In this document: piece after piece, positions 1 to 8,549 of the stretch
Numbering within the stretch: the first letter of the stretch is position 1
Layout: every line of letters starts with the position of its first letter
NCBI GenBank assembly: GCA_002480085.1
Contig: DKPJ01000005.1
Coordinates: forward strand, 12,803 to 76,802
From: Enterobacteriaceae bacterium UBA7338
GTDB lineage: Bacteria; Pseudomonadota; Gammaproteobacteria; Enterobacterales; Enterobacteriaceae
Length of the DNA stretch: 64,000 bases
Direction: 5' to 3'
Program-made: the position numbers and the translations under genes
The notes under the pieces: generated by a model
Database searches by the model: none
What the model was told of the DNA's origin: nothing
What the model saw: only the letters and a program-made list of their open reading frames with translations

Positions 1-1285
1 GCGCCAGGCCAATCAGCACGGCGAGGAGCAGGGTTATCAGCCGCCCTCCGCTGCCCAATGCCAGCCAGCTCTGCACCAGGGTCTGCACCGGACTCACGCC
101 GCCCCGCGCCGGACGGCGGATCCACCACAGCCGGTAGCCCACCACGATGCTGACGCACAGCGCGCCGCCAAACAGGATCAGCGCCAGCTGGTTTGGCAGG
201 CCGAACAGCACCCCCATATGGAAATCGACGCCCCAGCGGGTCAGCTTCGCCATCAGCGGGAAGTCGGCAAAATGCGTCTGGTCGATCACCGCCATGGCGT
301 GGCTATCGATCGCTACCGCATCGACCTGCGTCGGCCAGGAGCGGTCGATCTCTGTGACTGTCCAGGCCATGTCTGCACTGCGCGGCGGACGGATCTCAAG
401 ACGAGAGGCATTGATGCCCGCCTGGCGAGCAACCTGCAACACCTCATCATACTGCACGCTGTCGGCGTCGCTCTCCGCCATCGCCATCGCCATCCCCTCA
501 TGGTGCTCGTGATGGGCATGATGTTCGGCATGAGGATCGGCTGGCTGGGCAGGCCCGTGCAGCTGGGTATTCACCTGCGGCGTCATCCAGCCCAGCGCCG
601 CGCGCATTTTATCCACGTTGCCACCGGCCCACTGCGACCAGGTCAGGCCGGTCGCGGAGAAGAGCAGCATCCCCGCCAGCAGGATCCAGCCCAGGCTGAC
701 GTGCAGGCGGCGATGATTCTGTACCCGGTTGTTAATCCGCCGTTTCGGGCGGGTAAACCACCACAGCGCAATGCCGCCCAGGGCAGCGATCCACATCCAC
801 GACGCCGCCAGCTCGCTGTAAATCCGCCCGATGTCTCCGAGCAGCAGAGAGCGATGCAGGTAGTCGATGGTCTGGCGCAGAGGCAGAATGCCGCTGGTGC
901 CGTAGACGGTCATATCGCCTTTGACTGCCAGGGTCACGGGATCGATAAAGATAGCCCGGTTCTCCGAGACGCCGAGCTGCGGATCGGCAAACATCACCCG
1001 CGTGGTCTCCCCGTCGATAAGACCAGGGCGAACGGCGTGCAGACACAGCGTTCCGCCGGTCACCCGCTCGGCCACCGCCACCTGTTCGGCCAGCGGCTGA
1101 TGCTCACCGGTGACGGAGCCGTAGAGCGCATCGTGATAGAGCGCGCTTTCCAGCTGCGGAGTGGCGACATAGAACGTCCCGCTGAGGGCAGCAATAAAGA
1201 TAAACGGGCCAACAAAGAGACCGATGTAGAAATGAAGACGTCGCAGCAGGTTTACCCATGCCGCGCGCGAAGTGCAGGTAGTCAT
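1..1285 (-). CDS. PepSY-domain membrane protein, partial (3' end outside window)
   Basis: The reading frame stays open from an ATG at 1285 to the window edge, so the C-terminus is missing. The start has AAAGGA six bases upstream. The protein opens with a short basic stretch and a membrane segment (HFYIGLFVGPFIFIAALSG), and further hydrophobic segments follow near IAALGGIALWWF, LGWILLAGMLLFSATGL and LALILFGGALCVSIVVGY. This is the layout of the PepSY-associated TM family (PiuB/YfeH-like), membrane proteins often found with iron or copper handling. A loop very rich in His and Met lies in the middle (around HAEHHAHHEHHEGMAMAMA), suggesting metal contact. It lies 40 bases after the DUF2946-like gene on the same strand, so the two are probably cotranscribed. 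Family assignment is firm; the metal is an inference. Confidence 0.8.
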   Translation of the reverse strand, partial: MTTCTSRAAWVNLLRRLHFYIGLFVGPFIFIAALSGTFYVATPQLESALYHDALYGSVTGEHQPLAEQVAVAERVTGGTLCLHAVRPGLIDGETTRVMFADPQLGVSENRAIFIDPVTLAVKGDMTVYGTSGILPLRQTIDYLHRSLLLGDIGRIYSELAASWMWIAALGGIALWWFTRPKRRINNRVQNHRRLHVSLGWILLAGMLLFSATGLTWSQWAGGNVDKMRAALGWMTPQVNTQLHGPAQPADPHAEHHAHHEHHEGMAMAMAESDADSVQYDEVLQVARQAGINASRLEIRPPRSADMAWTVTEIDRSWPTQVDAVAIDSHAMAVIDQTHFADFPLMAKLTRWGVDFHMGVLFGLPNQLALILFGGALCVSIVVGYRLWWIRRPARGGVSPVQTLVQSWLALGSGGRLITLLLAVLIGLA

Positions 1286-1325
1286 ACTTTTCCTTTCTAA
1301 GGCAAAAAGTTATCGATTTTGTTTT

Positions 1326-1733
1326 TTAAAGGGAAAAAGCAGACAGGCGCGGCGGGGCGCGGGTATCGGGGCAGAGCCAGGGGAAAAAGTGCCAGTGGCG
1401 CACGGCGGGCCGCGGCGGCGTGATCCGCAGCCTGAGCAGCACGCCACAGAGCAGAACGATAAGCGCAAGGATCACCCCTGGCACATGGGCCAGCAGCACA
1501 CAGTAGCCGCATGCTTCAGCATGATCGACCGGCAGGGAGTGCTGCATATCGCCATGGTGTTCAGCATGGTGTTCATCCATCGACATCTCGTGATGCATGC
1601 CCGGCATGGCGCTCATGGGATCTTTCTGCAGCGCGACGGAGATTAGCGGCGCAATCACAATCAGCAGGATCGCGAACAGCGCGGTCAATGCCGCTGCGCG
1701 TTTCCATGTTGAGTGATGCATCAGGTTAGCCAC
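1326..1733 (-). CDS. DUF2946-like small membrane protein, His/Met rich
   Basis: 135 residues. The GTG at 1733 is preferred because GGAGG lies five bases before it; the next in-frame ATG (1721) has no such site. One membrane segment near residues 12-34 (ALTALFAILLIVIAPLISVAL), then a loop of His, Met and acidic residues (MHHEMSMDEHHAEHHGDMQH), a CGYC motif, and a second hydrophobic segment (LAHVPGVILALIVLLCGVLL). The CxxC between two hydrophobic segments is typical of DUF2946 proteins, which are commonly found beside copper or TonB-dependent metal genes. It probably forms an operon with the downstream PepSY protein. Function unknown; a role in metal handling is inferred from composition and pairing. 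Confidence 0.7.
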   Translation of the reverse strand: MANLMHHSTWKRAAALTALFAILLIVIAPLISVALQKDPMSAMPGMHHEMSMDEHHAEHHGDMQHSLPVDHAEACGYCVLLAHVPGVILALIVLLCGVLLRLRITPPRPAVRHWHFFPWLCPDTRAPPRLSAFSL

Positions 1734-1810
1734 TAGCCCTCCGATCGAGAGCGGACATTGTAATGGATTTATAACGCGGGGGTTAACAGATCGAGCGCAC
1801 AGGCATAAAA

Positions 1811-1843
1811 AAAGGGGCCAGCCCGCAGGCCAGCCCCTTTTTA
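1811..1843 (-). terminator. Rho-independent terminator of the rpsP-rimM-trmD-rplS operon
   Basis: A GC-rich inverted repeat (GGGGC at 1814-1818 against GCCCC at 1833-1837, with an inner GCC/GGC pairing) lies just after rplS. Read on the minus strand it is followed by a run of T residues. It is well placed to end the ribosomal operon before the DUF2946/PepSY unit. Confidence 0.85.
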
Positions 1844-1865
1844 TTGGATGTCGCGACAGCGAACC

Positions 1866-2213
1866 TTAGTTCAGACGCTCTTTGATACGAGCAGACTTAC
1901 CGGTACGCTCACGCAGGTAGTACAGTTTAGCTTTACGTACAGCACCACGACGTTTAACAGCAATGCTGTCAACTACCGGAGAGTGAGTCTGGAAGACACG
2001 CTCAACGCCTTCGCCGTTGGAAATTTTGCGAACAGTGAATGCAGAGTGCAGACCGCGGTTACGAATAGCGATAACCACGCCCTCGAATGCCTGCAGACGT
2101 TTTTTGGAACCTTCAACAACCCATACTTTCACTTCCACGGTATCACCCGGACGGAAGGAAGGTACGTCCTGCTTCATCTGCTCTTGTTCAATTTGCTTAA
2201 TGATGTTGCTCAT
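1866..2213 (-). CDS. rplS: 50S ribosomal protein L19
   Basis: 115 residues, the usual length. The sequence (MSNIIKQIEQEQMKQDVPSF at the start, KSARIKERLN at the end) is nearly the E. coli protein. L19 sits at the interface of the 30S and 50S subunits. It is the last gene of the operon rpsP-rimM-trmD-rplS, 40 bases after trmD, and is followed by a strong terminator. Nothing unusual is seen. Confidence 0.98.
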   Translation of the reverse strand: MSNIIKQIEQEQMKQDVPSFRPGDTVEVKVWVVEGSKKRLQAFEGVVIAIRNRGLHSAFTVRKISNGEGVERVFQTHSPVVDSIAVKRRGAVRKAKLYYLRERTGKSARIKERLN

Positions 2214-2253
2214 AATTTAATCTCTTATCCTGGGTAAACTGATATTTGGAGGC

Positions 2254-3021
2254 TTACGCCATCCCATCATGTATTTGCTGCTGTTGTGCGTGCTCTTTTT
2301 GGAACTCCGCCAGCAGCTTTGCTTGCTCTTCAGTCAGAGCCAGGTTTTCCAGAAGTTCAGGTCTTCTAAGCCAGGTGCGGCCCAGCGACTGTTTCAGACG
2401 CCAGCGACGTATCTCGGCATGGTTACCCGACAGCAGAACCGCCGGAACCTCCATGCCCTCTAACACCTCAGGACGGGTATAGTGTGGGCAGTCCAGCAAT
2501 CCATCGGCAAAGGAATCTTCCGTTGCCGAAGCTTCATGCCCCAGTACGCCTGGAATAAACCGGGCAACCGAGTCAATCAACGTCATTGCTGGTAACTCAC
2601 CACCGCTGAGCACGTAATCGCCGATAGACCACTCTTCGTCAATCTCGGTTTGGATCACACGCTCATCGACCCCTTCGTAGCGCCCGCACACCAGAATCAT
2701 TTTCTGATTCGTTGCCAGTTCGCTGACGCCCGCTTGATCAAGCTTGCGTCCCTGAGGTGACAGATAGATCACCTTTGCGCCCTCACCCGCCGCGGCTTTC
2801 GCTGCGTGGATGGCATCCCGCAAGGGTTGAACCATCATGAGCATCCCCGGTCCGCCGCCGTAAGGACGATCGTCCACGGTACGGTGCCGGTCATGAGCGA
2901 AGTCACGCGGACTCCAGCTCTGGATGCTCAGCAGGCCATTTTTAACGGCCCGGCCAGTTACCCCGTAATCGGTAATGGCGCGAAACATATCAGGAAACAG
3001 GCTAACTATACCAATGAACAC
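2254..3021 (-). CDS. trmD: tRNA (guanine-N1-)-methyltransferase
   Basis: 255 residues starting at a GTG (3021), the same start codon as in E. coli. TrmD methylates N1 of G37 in tRNAs reading CNN codons, using S-adenosylmethionine, and prevents +1 frameshifting. The SPOUT trefoil-knot motifs are visible: LVCGRYEGVDERVI and the segment YVLSGGELPAMTLID. It lies between rimM (43-base gap) and rplS in the classic trmD operon. Confidence 0.98.
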   Translation of the reverse strand: MFIGIVSLFPDMFRAITDYGVTGRAVKNGLLSIQSWSPRDFAHDRHRTVDDRPYGGGPGMLMMVQPLRDAIHAAKAAAGEGAKVIYLSPQGRKLDQAGVSELATNQKMILVCGRYEGVDERVIQTEIDEEWSIGDYVLSGGELPAMTLIDSVARFIPGVLGHEASATEDSFADGLLDCPHYTRPEVLEGMEVPAVLLSGNHAEIRRWRLKQSLGRTWLRRPELLENLALTEEQAKLLAEFQKEHAQQQQIHDGMA

Positions 3022-3064
3022 AAGCCAATCCCCATCGTGCCGTGCCTACCGTTTATCCGGAGGT

Positions 3065-3604
3065 TTAAAAACCAGGATCCCAATCTACTTCGATTGTGCG
3101 AGTAGTGAGATCGACTTTCTTGATAACCTGTCCATCGAGGAACGGAACCAGCCGCTCCTTGATACCAAACGCATCTTTCAGGTTTGCCTTGATGACGAGA
3201 ACGTCATTTGACCCGGTTTCCATCATATCGATGACTTTCCCCAGGGCGTAGCCCTCTGTGGTCACTACCTGGCAGCCCATAAGGTCTTTCCAGTAGTAGT
3301 CACCCTCAGTGAGCGGCGGCAACTGCGACGAATCCACGACAATTTCACAATTAGTCAGCGCATTCGCGGCATCACGGTCATCAATGCCTTTCAGCTTAAT
3401 GACGATGTCCTGATTGTGGTGACGCCAGCTTTCCAGCTCGACCATCTGCCACTTACCGGCCTTCTGGATAAACCAGGGCTGGTAATCAAAAATGCTTTCA
3501 GCGTCTTCAGTGGAGGAAAACACTCTGAGCCAACCACGGATCCCGTAGCAAGAACCCATTTTTCCCAATACGATCGGTTCAACAGGTGCTTTAATGCTCA
3601 TCAT
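3065..3604 (-). CDS. rimM: 16S rRNA processing protein RimM
   Basis: About 179 residues from the ATG at 3604; an adjacent ATG at 3601 and a GTG at 3610 are alternatives. The N-terminus (MMSIKAPVEPIVLGKMGSCY) is slightly diverged from E. coli, where MSKQLTAQAPVDP precedes the conserved IVLGKMG. RimM helps assemble the head of the 30S subunit and binds S19. An N-terminal RimM barrel (to about residue 95) and a PRC-barrel (EGDYYWKDLMGCQV to the end) are both present. It lies 15 bases after rpsP, with trmD downstream. Confidence 0.96.
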   Translation of the reverse strand: MMSIKAPVEPIVLGKMGSCYGIRGWLRVFSSTEDAESIFDYQPWFIQKAGKWQMVELESWRHHNQDIVIKLKGIDDRDAANALTNCEIVVDSSQLPPLTEGDYYWKDLMGCQVVTTEGYALGKVIDMMETGSNDVLVIKANLKDAFGIKERLVPFLDGQVIKKVDLTTRTIEVDWDPGF

Positions 3605-3619
3605 GACCACCGTGACAGA

Positions 3620-3868
3620 TTAAGCTGCTTTGTTTGCTTCTTTGATCAGCGTAGCAACGCGATCGGAAACGGTAGCGCCCTGGCCAACCCAGTGAGCGAT
3701 GCGATCCAGATCCAGGCGGGTGCCTTCTTCTTTTTCGCTAGCGATCGGGTTGAAGAAACCAACGCGCTCAATGAAGCGACCGTTGCGTGCATTACGGCTG
3801 TCAGTAACAACAACCTGGTAGAACGGACGCTTTTTAGCGCCGTGACGAGCTAAACGAATAGTTACCAT
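3620..3868 (-). CDS. rpsP: 30S ribosomal protein S16
   Basis: 82 residues, first gene of the rpsP-rimM-trmD-rplS operon. The start MVTIRLARHGAKKRPFYQVV is characteristic of S16. It is separated from ffh by 114 bases that hold a terminator-type hairpin; the operon promoter is likely in the same gap. Confidence 0.98.
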   Translation of the reverse strand: MVTIRLARHGAKKRPFYQVVVTDSRNARNGRFIERVGFFNPIASEKEEGTRLDLDRIAHWVGQGATVSDRVATLIKEANKAA

Positions 3869-3884
3869 AACATCCTCTTGTGTG

Positions 3885-3924
3885 AATAAAACACCAGGCC
3901 CCGTCGAGGAACGGAGCCCGGTGT
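3885..3924 (-). terminator. hairpin terminator between ffh and rpsP
   Basis: ACACCAGGCCCCG (3891-3903) pairs with the imperfect complement CGGAGCCCGGTGT (3912-3924). On the minus strand the stem is followed by TTTTATT. It lies after the ffh stop and before the rpsP start, so it ends ffh transcription or attenuates entry into the trmD operon. Confidence 0.75.
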
Positions 3925-3982
3925 CATATTAAAAGCCCGAAAATTTTACTCGTTTCGGCGCGAAAAGCAATCTCTAAAGCAA

Positions 3983-5344
3983 TTAACGTCCAGGGAATCC
4001 TGGCGGCATCATTCCTTTCATATTGCGCATCATTTTTGCCATCCCGCCCTTCTTCATCTTTTTCATCATGCGCTGCATGTCATCGAACTGCTTCAGCAGA
4101 CGGTTCACATCCTGCACCTGCATGCCGCAGCCCGCCGCAATACGGCGCTTGCGGGAGCCTTTGATGATGTCCGGGTTGGCGCGCTCTTTCAGCGTCATCG
4201 AGTTGATGATCGCTTCCATACGCACCAGAATTTTGTCGTCCATCTGGGATTTGACGTTGTCCGGCAGCTGGCCCATGCCCGGCAGCTTGCCCATCAGGCT
4301 GGCCATACCGCCCATGTTCTTCATCTGCTTCAGCTGCTCAAGGAAGTCGGTGAGGTCAAAGCCGTCGCCCTTCTTCAGCTTGTTCGCCAGCTTCTCTGCC
4401 TGCGCGCGGTCTACCTTGCTCTCGATATCTTCGATCAGCGACAGCACGTCGCCCATGCCGAGGATACGGGAGGCGATACGATCCGGGTGGAACGGCTCCA
4501 GCGCGTCGGTTTTCTCACCCACGCCGAGGAACTTGATCGGCTTGCCGGTGATATGGCGAATAGAGAGCGCCGCACCGCCGCGGGCGTCACCGTCAACCTT
4601 GGTCAGCACCACGCCGGTCAGCGGCAGCGCTTCGTTGAACGCCTTCGCCGTATTGGCGGCGTCCTGGCCGGTCATGGCATCGACGACGAACAGCGTCTCT
4701 ACCGGATTAATGGCGGCGTGGACGTGCTTGATCTCGTCCATCATCGCTTCGTCAACGTGCAGACGACCGGCGGTATCCACCAGCAGCACGTCGTAGAACT
4801 TCAGCTTCGCCTCTTTCAGCGCCGCGTTAACGATATCAACCGGCTTCTGCGCCACGTCGGAGGGGAAGAAATCGACGCCAACCTGCTGGGCCAGGGTCTC
4901 AAGCTGCTTGATCGCCGCCGGGCGATAGACGTCGGCAGAGACCACCAGCACCTTCTTCTTGTGCTTCTCGCGCAGGAACTTACCCAGCTTACCGACGCTG
5001 GTGGTTTTACCCGCACCCTGCAGGCCCGCCATCAGCACCACCGCAGGCGGCTGCGCGGCCAGGTTAAGCACCTGGTTCTCTTCGCCCATCGCCGCAACCA
5101 GCTCGCCGCGTACGATTTTGACGAACTCCTGACCTGGGGTCAGGCTCTTGTTAACTTCATGACCAACCGATTTTTCTTTTACGCGGTTAATGAACTCGCG
5201 TACAACCGGCAGGGCGACGTCCGCTTCCAGCAGTGCCATTCGCACTTCGCGCAGCGTCTCTTTGATGTTCTCTTCGGTGAGGCGTCCACGGCCACTGATA
5301 TTGCGCAACGTGCGCGACAAACGATCGGTTAAATTATCAAACAT
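3983..5344 (-). CDS. ffh: signal recognition particle protein Ffh
   Basis: 453 residues, the normal length. Ffh binds 4.5S RNA and the signal sequences of nascent membrane proteins and hands the ribosome to FtsY. The N domain (1 to about 90) is followed by the GTPase G domain with GLQGAGKTTS (G1), DTAGR (G3) and TKVDGDARGG (G4 region). The Met-rich M domain ends the protein, with many Met residues (MQRMMKKMKKGGMAKMMRNMKG) that line the signal-peptide groove. It is transcribed alone, divergent from ypjD. Confidence 0.98.
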   Translation of the reverse strand: MFDNLTDRLSRTLRNISGRGRLTEENIKETLREVRMALLEADVALPVVREFINRVKEKSVGHEVNKSLTPGQEFVKIVRGELVAAMGEENQVLNLAAQPPAVVLMAGLQGAGKTTSVGKLGKFLREKHKKKVLVVSADVYRPAAIKQLETLAQQVGVDFFPSDVAQKPVDIVNAALKEAKLKFYDVLLVDTAGRLHVDEAMMDEIKHVHAAINPVETLFVVDAMTGQDAANTAKAFNEALPLTGVVLTKVDGDARGGAALSIRHITGKPIKFLGVGEKTDALEPFHPDRIASRILGMGDVLSLIEDIESKVDRAQAEKLANKLKKGDGFDLTDFLEQLKQMKNMGGMASLMGKLPGMGQLPDNVKSQMDDKILVRMEAIINSMTLKERANPDIIKGSRKRRIAAGCGMQVQDVNRLLKQFDDMQRMMKKMKKGGMAKMMRNMKGMMPPGFPGR

Positions 5345-5509
5345 TGTCTTTCACCTGGGGTGGAAACGGTTGGCCGCCTGAGCGGCACATACATACGATT
5401 TTGCGGCAGTATAACATGAAGCCGCTGCTGTTGGGATGCAAGGGTTGGAGGTAAGGTCGCGTAACGCTATACTGCCTCTCTTCTATCTACTGCAACTATC
5501 GACATCACT

Positions 5510-6301
5510 ATGCCCGTTTTTGCCCTGCTTGCGCTTATCGCTTACTCCGTCAGTCTGGCGCTGATTATTCCCGGCCTGCTGCAAAAAAACAGCGGCTGGC
5601 GACGGATGGCTATCATCTCTGCGGTCATCGCCCTGGTAAGCCATGCGCTGGCCCTGGAGGCGCGCATTTTTCCCGACGGCGATACGGGACAGAACCTGAG
5701 CCTGCTCAACGTCGGCTCGCTGGTCAGCCTGATGATCTGTACGGTAATGACCATCGTGGCCTCGAAGAATCGCGGCTGGCTGCTGCTGCCTATCGTCTAT
5801 GCCTTCGCGCTGATCAACCTGGCCTTCGCCACCTTTGTGCCCAATGAGTTCATCACCCACCTCGAAGCGACGCCGGGAATGATGGTGCACATTGGCCTGT
5901 CGCTGTTTGCCTATGCGACGCTGATTATCGCCGCCATGTATGCCCTGCAGCTGGCGTGGATCGACTACCAGCTGAAGAACAAGCGCCTGGCCTTCAGCAG
6001 CGAGATGCCGCCGCTGATGAGCATCGAGCGCAAGATGTTCCACATCACCCAGATCGGCGTGGTGCTGCTCACCCTGACGCTCTGCACGGGCCTGTTCTAC
6101 ATGCGTAACCTGTTCAGCATGGAGAACATCGATAAGGCGGTGCTCTCAATCATTGCCTGGTTTGTCTATATCGTTCTGCTGTGGGGGCACTATCATAAAG
6201 GATGGCGCGGCCGCCCGGTGGTCTGGTTTAACGTGGCGGGCGCAGGCCTTCTCACGCTGGCTTACTTTGGTAGCCGCGTTGTTCAGCAGTTTGCTGGCTA
6301 A
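5510..6301 (+). CDS. ypjD: CcsA/HemX-like inner-membrane protein YpjD
   Basis: 263 residues with about eight hydrophobic segments, beginning with MPVFALLALIAYSVSLALII. It belongs to the cytochrome c assembly (CcsA/CcmC/HemX-like) fold, seen in WARM-like spacing of aromatic residues and in the segment LWGHYHKGWRGRPVVWFN. In E. coli the same gene lies between ffh and the CBS-domain gene that follows here, 30 bases downstream. It has been linked to the CorB-type transporter next to it as an auxiliary factor; no further function is visible. Confidence 0.9.
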   Translation: MPVFALLALIAYSVSLALIIPGLLQKNSGWRRMAIISAVIALVSHALALEARIFPDGDTGQNLSLLNVGSLVSLMICTVMTIVASKNRGWLLLPIVYAFALINLAFATFVPNEFITHLEATPGMMVHIGLSLFAYATLIIAAMYALQLAWIDYQLKNKRLAFSSEMPPLMSIERKMFHITQIGVVLLTLTLCTGLFYMRNLFSMENIDKAVLSIIAWFVYIVLLWGHYHKGWRGRPVVWFNVAGAGLLTLAYFGSRVVQQFAG

Positions 6302-6331
6302 GTACACCCGTTAAGCACGTAAGGAACTCTC

Positions 6332-7618
6332 TTGGAACACATCTCCACCACCACGCTGATTATCACGCTGATCGTCATGGTGGTGATCTCCGCCTACTTC
6401 TCCGGCTCCGAAACCGGCATGATGACGCTGAACCGCTACCGGCTGCGTCATATGGCGAAGCAGGGCAACCGCGCAGCAAAGCGCGTAGAAAAATTGCTGC
6501 GTAAGCCTGACCGTCTCATCAGCCTGGTGCTGATCGGCAATAACCTGGTTAACATCCTCGCCTCCGCTATCGGCACCATCGTCGGGATGCGCCTCTACGG
6601 CAACGCCGGGGTGGCGATTGCCACCGGGGTACTGACCTTTGTGGTGCTAGTCTTTGCCGAGGTGCTGCCGAAAACCATCGCCGCGCTCTACCCGGAAAAG
6701 GTGGCCTTCCCCAGCAGCGTTCTGCTCGGGCCGCTACAGATCGTCATGATGCCGCTGGTGTGGCTGCTCAATACCGTGACCCGCCTGCTGATGCGCATGG
6801 TCGGCATCAAGGCCGACGTGGTGGTGAGCAGCGCCCTGAGCAAAGAGGAGCTGCGCACCATCGTGCATGAATCGCGCTCGCAGATGTCACGCCGTAACCA
6901 GGATATGCTGCTGTCGGTGCTGGATCTGGAGAAGGTCAGCGTTAACGACATCATGGTGCCGCGCAATGAGATTGTCGGTATCGACATCAACGACGACTGG
7001 AAATCCATTGTTCGCCAGCTAACCCACTCTCCGCACGGGCGCATCGTGCTCTACCGTGAATCGCTGGACGACACCATCAGCATGCTGCGGGTGCGCGAAG
7101 CCTATCGCCTGATGACCGAAAAGCAGGAGTTTACCAAAGAGATGCTGCTGCGGGCGGCAGATGAGATCTACTACATCCCTGAAGGCACGCCGCTCAACGT
7201 CCAGCTGGTGAAATTCCAGCGTAACAAGAAGAAGGTGGGGCTGGTGGTGGATGAGTACGGCGACGTGCAGGGCCTGCTGACGGTGGAGGATATTCTCGAA
7301 GAGATCGTCGGCGACTTTACCACCTCGATGTCCCCTACCCTTGCTGAAGAGGTCACCCCGCAGAACGACGGTTCGGTGATCATCGACGGCACCGCCAACG
7401 TGCGTGAGCTGAATAAGGCCTTTAACTGGCAGCTGCCGGAAGAGGAGGCGCGCACCATCAACGGCATGCTGCTGGAGGCGTTAGAGGAGATCCCGGCCGC
7501 AGGCACGCGGGTGCGTATCGCCCAGTACGACATCGATATTCTCGACGTGCAGGACAACATGATTAAGCAGGTGAAGGTGCTGCCGGTAAAACCGCTGCGG
7601 GAGAGCGTAACCGAGTAG
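6332..7618 (+). CDS. yfjD: CNNM/CorB-type transport protein with CBS domains (YfjD)
   Basis: 428 residues from a TTG at 6332, the start used by the homologue (MEHISTTTLIITLIVMVVIS); AAGGA lies about eight bases upstream. An N-terminal DUF21 (CNNM) membrane domain has segments near residues 5-25, 60-85, 90-115 and 125-145 and the motif AYFSGSETGMMTLNRYR. A CBS pair follows (about 190-330; IMVPRNEIVGID, GLVVDEYGDVQGLLTVEDILEEIVGD), then a CorC/HlyC C-terminal domain (about 345-425). The family exports or senses magnesium; E. coli literature also calls it CorB. It follows ypjD closely. Confidence 0.93.
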   Translation: MEHISTTTLIITLIVMVVISAYFSGSETGMMTLNRYRLRHMAKQGNRAAKRVEKLLRKPDRLISLVLIGNNLVNILASAIGTIVGMRLYGNAGVAIATGVLTFVVLVFAEVLPKTIAALYPEKVAFPSSVLLGPLQIVMMPLVWLLNTVTRLLMRMVGIKADVVVSSALSKEELRTIVHESRSQMSRRNQDMLLSVLDLEKVSVNDIMVPRNEIVGIDINDDWKSIVRQLTHSPHGRIVLYRESLDDTISMLRVREAYRLMTEKQEFTKEMLLRAADEIYYIPEGTPLNVQLVKFQRNKKKVGLVVDEYGDVQGLLTVEDILEEIVGDFTTSMSPTLAEEVTPQNDGSVIIDGTANVRELNKAFNWQLPEEEARTINGMLLEALEEIPAAGTRVRIAQYDIDILDVQDNMIKQVKVLPVKPLRESVTE

Positions 7619-7623
7619 ATGAT

Positions 7624-7815
7624 GTAGGCCGGGCAAACGCAGTGCCGCCCGGTATAACAGCCTCAGCACAGTAACGCCCGGTGGCGCTTCGCTTACCGGG
7701 CCTACAAATTACACCGGCCCGCCGTAGGCCGGGCAAACGCAGTGCCGCCCGGCATAACAGCCTCAGCACAGTAACGCCCGGTGGCGCTTCGCTTACCGGG
7801 CCTACAAATTACACC
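7624..7815. repeat. two tandem BIME units (paired REP sequences), 100-base period
   Basis: Two copies of a 92-base unit, 7624-7715 and 7724-7815, differ at about one base (GGTATAA versus GGCATAA). Each contains inverted REP sequences, GTAGGCCGGGCAAACG and the complementary CGCTTACCGGGCCTAC. They fill the gap between the convergent yfjD and grpE genes, where REP elements usually stabilise mRNA ends or bind gyrase. Confidence 0.92.
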
Positions 7816-7834
7816 GTGCTTACTCTGGTGCTGA

Positions 7835-8428
7835 TTAGCCCTTCGCTTTCGCGACGGTCACCATCGCGGCACGCAGGGTGCGGCCATTCAGGGTGTAGCC
7901 TTTCTGCATCACGCCCAGCACGTTGCCTGCCGCGACCTCTTCAGATTCAACCATCGCAATCGCCTGATGAACGTTCGGATCCAGCGGCACGTTGGTGTCA
8001 GCAACCACCTCAACGCCAAACTTGCGCACGACGTCCAGCATCGACTTCATGGTCAGCTCGATACCTTCCACCATCGGTGCCAGCTCTGGGTTAGCTTTAT
8101 CCGCCACTTCCAGCGCCCGATCCAGGCTGTCGATCACCGGCAGCAGCTCATTGATAAACTTCTCCAGCGCAAACTTGTGCGCCTTCTCAATGTCCAGTTC
8201 GGTACGGCGACGCAGGTTCTCCATCTCCGCTTTGATGCGCAGGACACCGTCACGCTCGCGATTTTGCGCCTCAACCAGCTGTGCTTCGAGGTTCGCAATT
8301 TTCTCATCGCGCGGATCCACCTGCTCAACAGAAGCGTCAGGCTCTACTGCCTCAACCTCTTCGTGCTGCTCCGTGATAATTTCTTCCGGGGCTTGCCCCT
8401 CAGGCGTTTTCTGTTCTTTACTACTCAT
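7835..8428 (-). CDS. grpE: nucleotide exchange factor GrpE
   Basis: 197 residues from the ATG at 8428 (MSSKEQKTPEGQAPEE), identical to the start of E. coli GrpE; an upstream in-frame ATG at 8452 is not needed. GrpE releases ADP from DnaK. The long helical coiled coil (about 40-90), the four-helix region and the C-terminal beta domain (NVLGVMQKGYTLNGRTLRAAMVTVAK) are all present. A sigma-32 promoter lies directly upstream. It is divergent from nadK. Confidence 0.98.
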   Translation of the reverse strand: MSSKEQKTPEGQAPEEIITEQHEEVEAVEPDASVEQVDPRDEKIANLEAQLVEAQNRERDGVLRIKAEMENLRRRTELDIEKAHKFALEKFINELLPVIDSLDRALEVADKANPELAPMVEGIELTMKSMLDVVRKFGVEVVADTNVPLDPNVHQAIAMVESEEVAAGNVLGVMQKGYTLNGRTLRAAMVTVAKAKG

Positions 8429-8472
8429 GAATTTCTCCGCGTTTTTTTGCATTGATCTCGCTAACTTCGCTT

Positions 8473-8501
8473 ATTATGGGGATCAGTTTTGCGGTTTCAA
8501 G
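8473..8501 (-). promoter_or_regulatory. sigma-32 (heat-shock) promoter of grpE
   Basis: On the minus strand CTTGAAA (8495-8501) is followed after 13 bases by CCCCATAAT (8473-8481), a close match to the RpoH consensus CTTGAAA-N13-CCCCAT. It lies 45 bases before the grpE start codon, so heat-shock control as in E. coli is expected. Confidence 0.9.
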
Positions 8502-8549
8502 AGAAGCCTTAAGATTGTCACCCTTCATTTGGCAAAAGGACTCCAGATA

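Noticed and set aside
218..1300. 360-codon plus-strand frame opposite the PepSY gene
   Set aside because: The PepSY protein is recognisable with membrane segments and a ribosome-binding site; the plus frame has neither.
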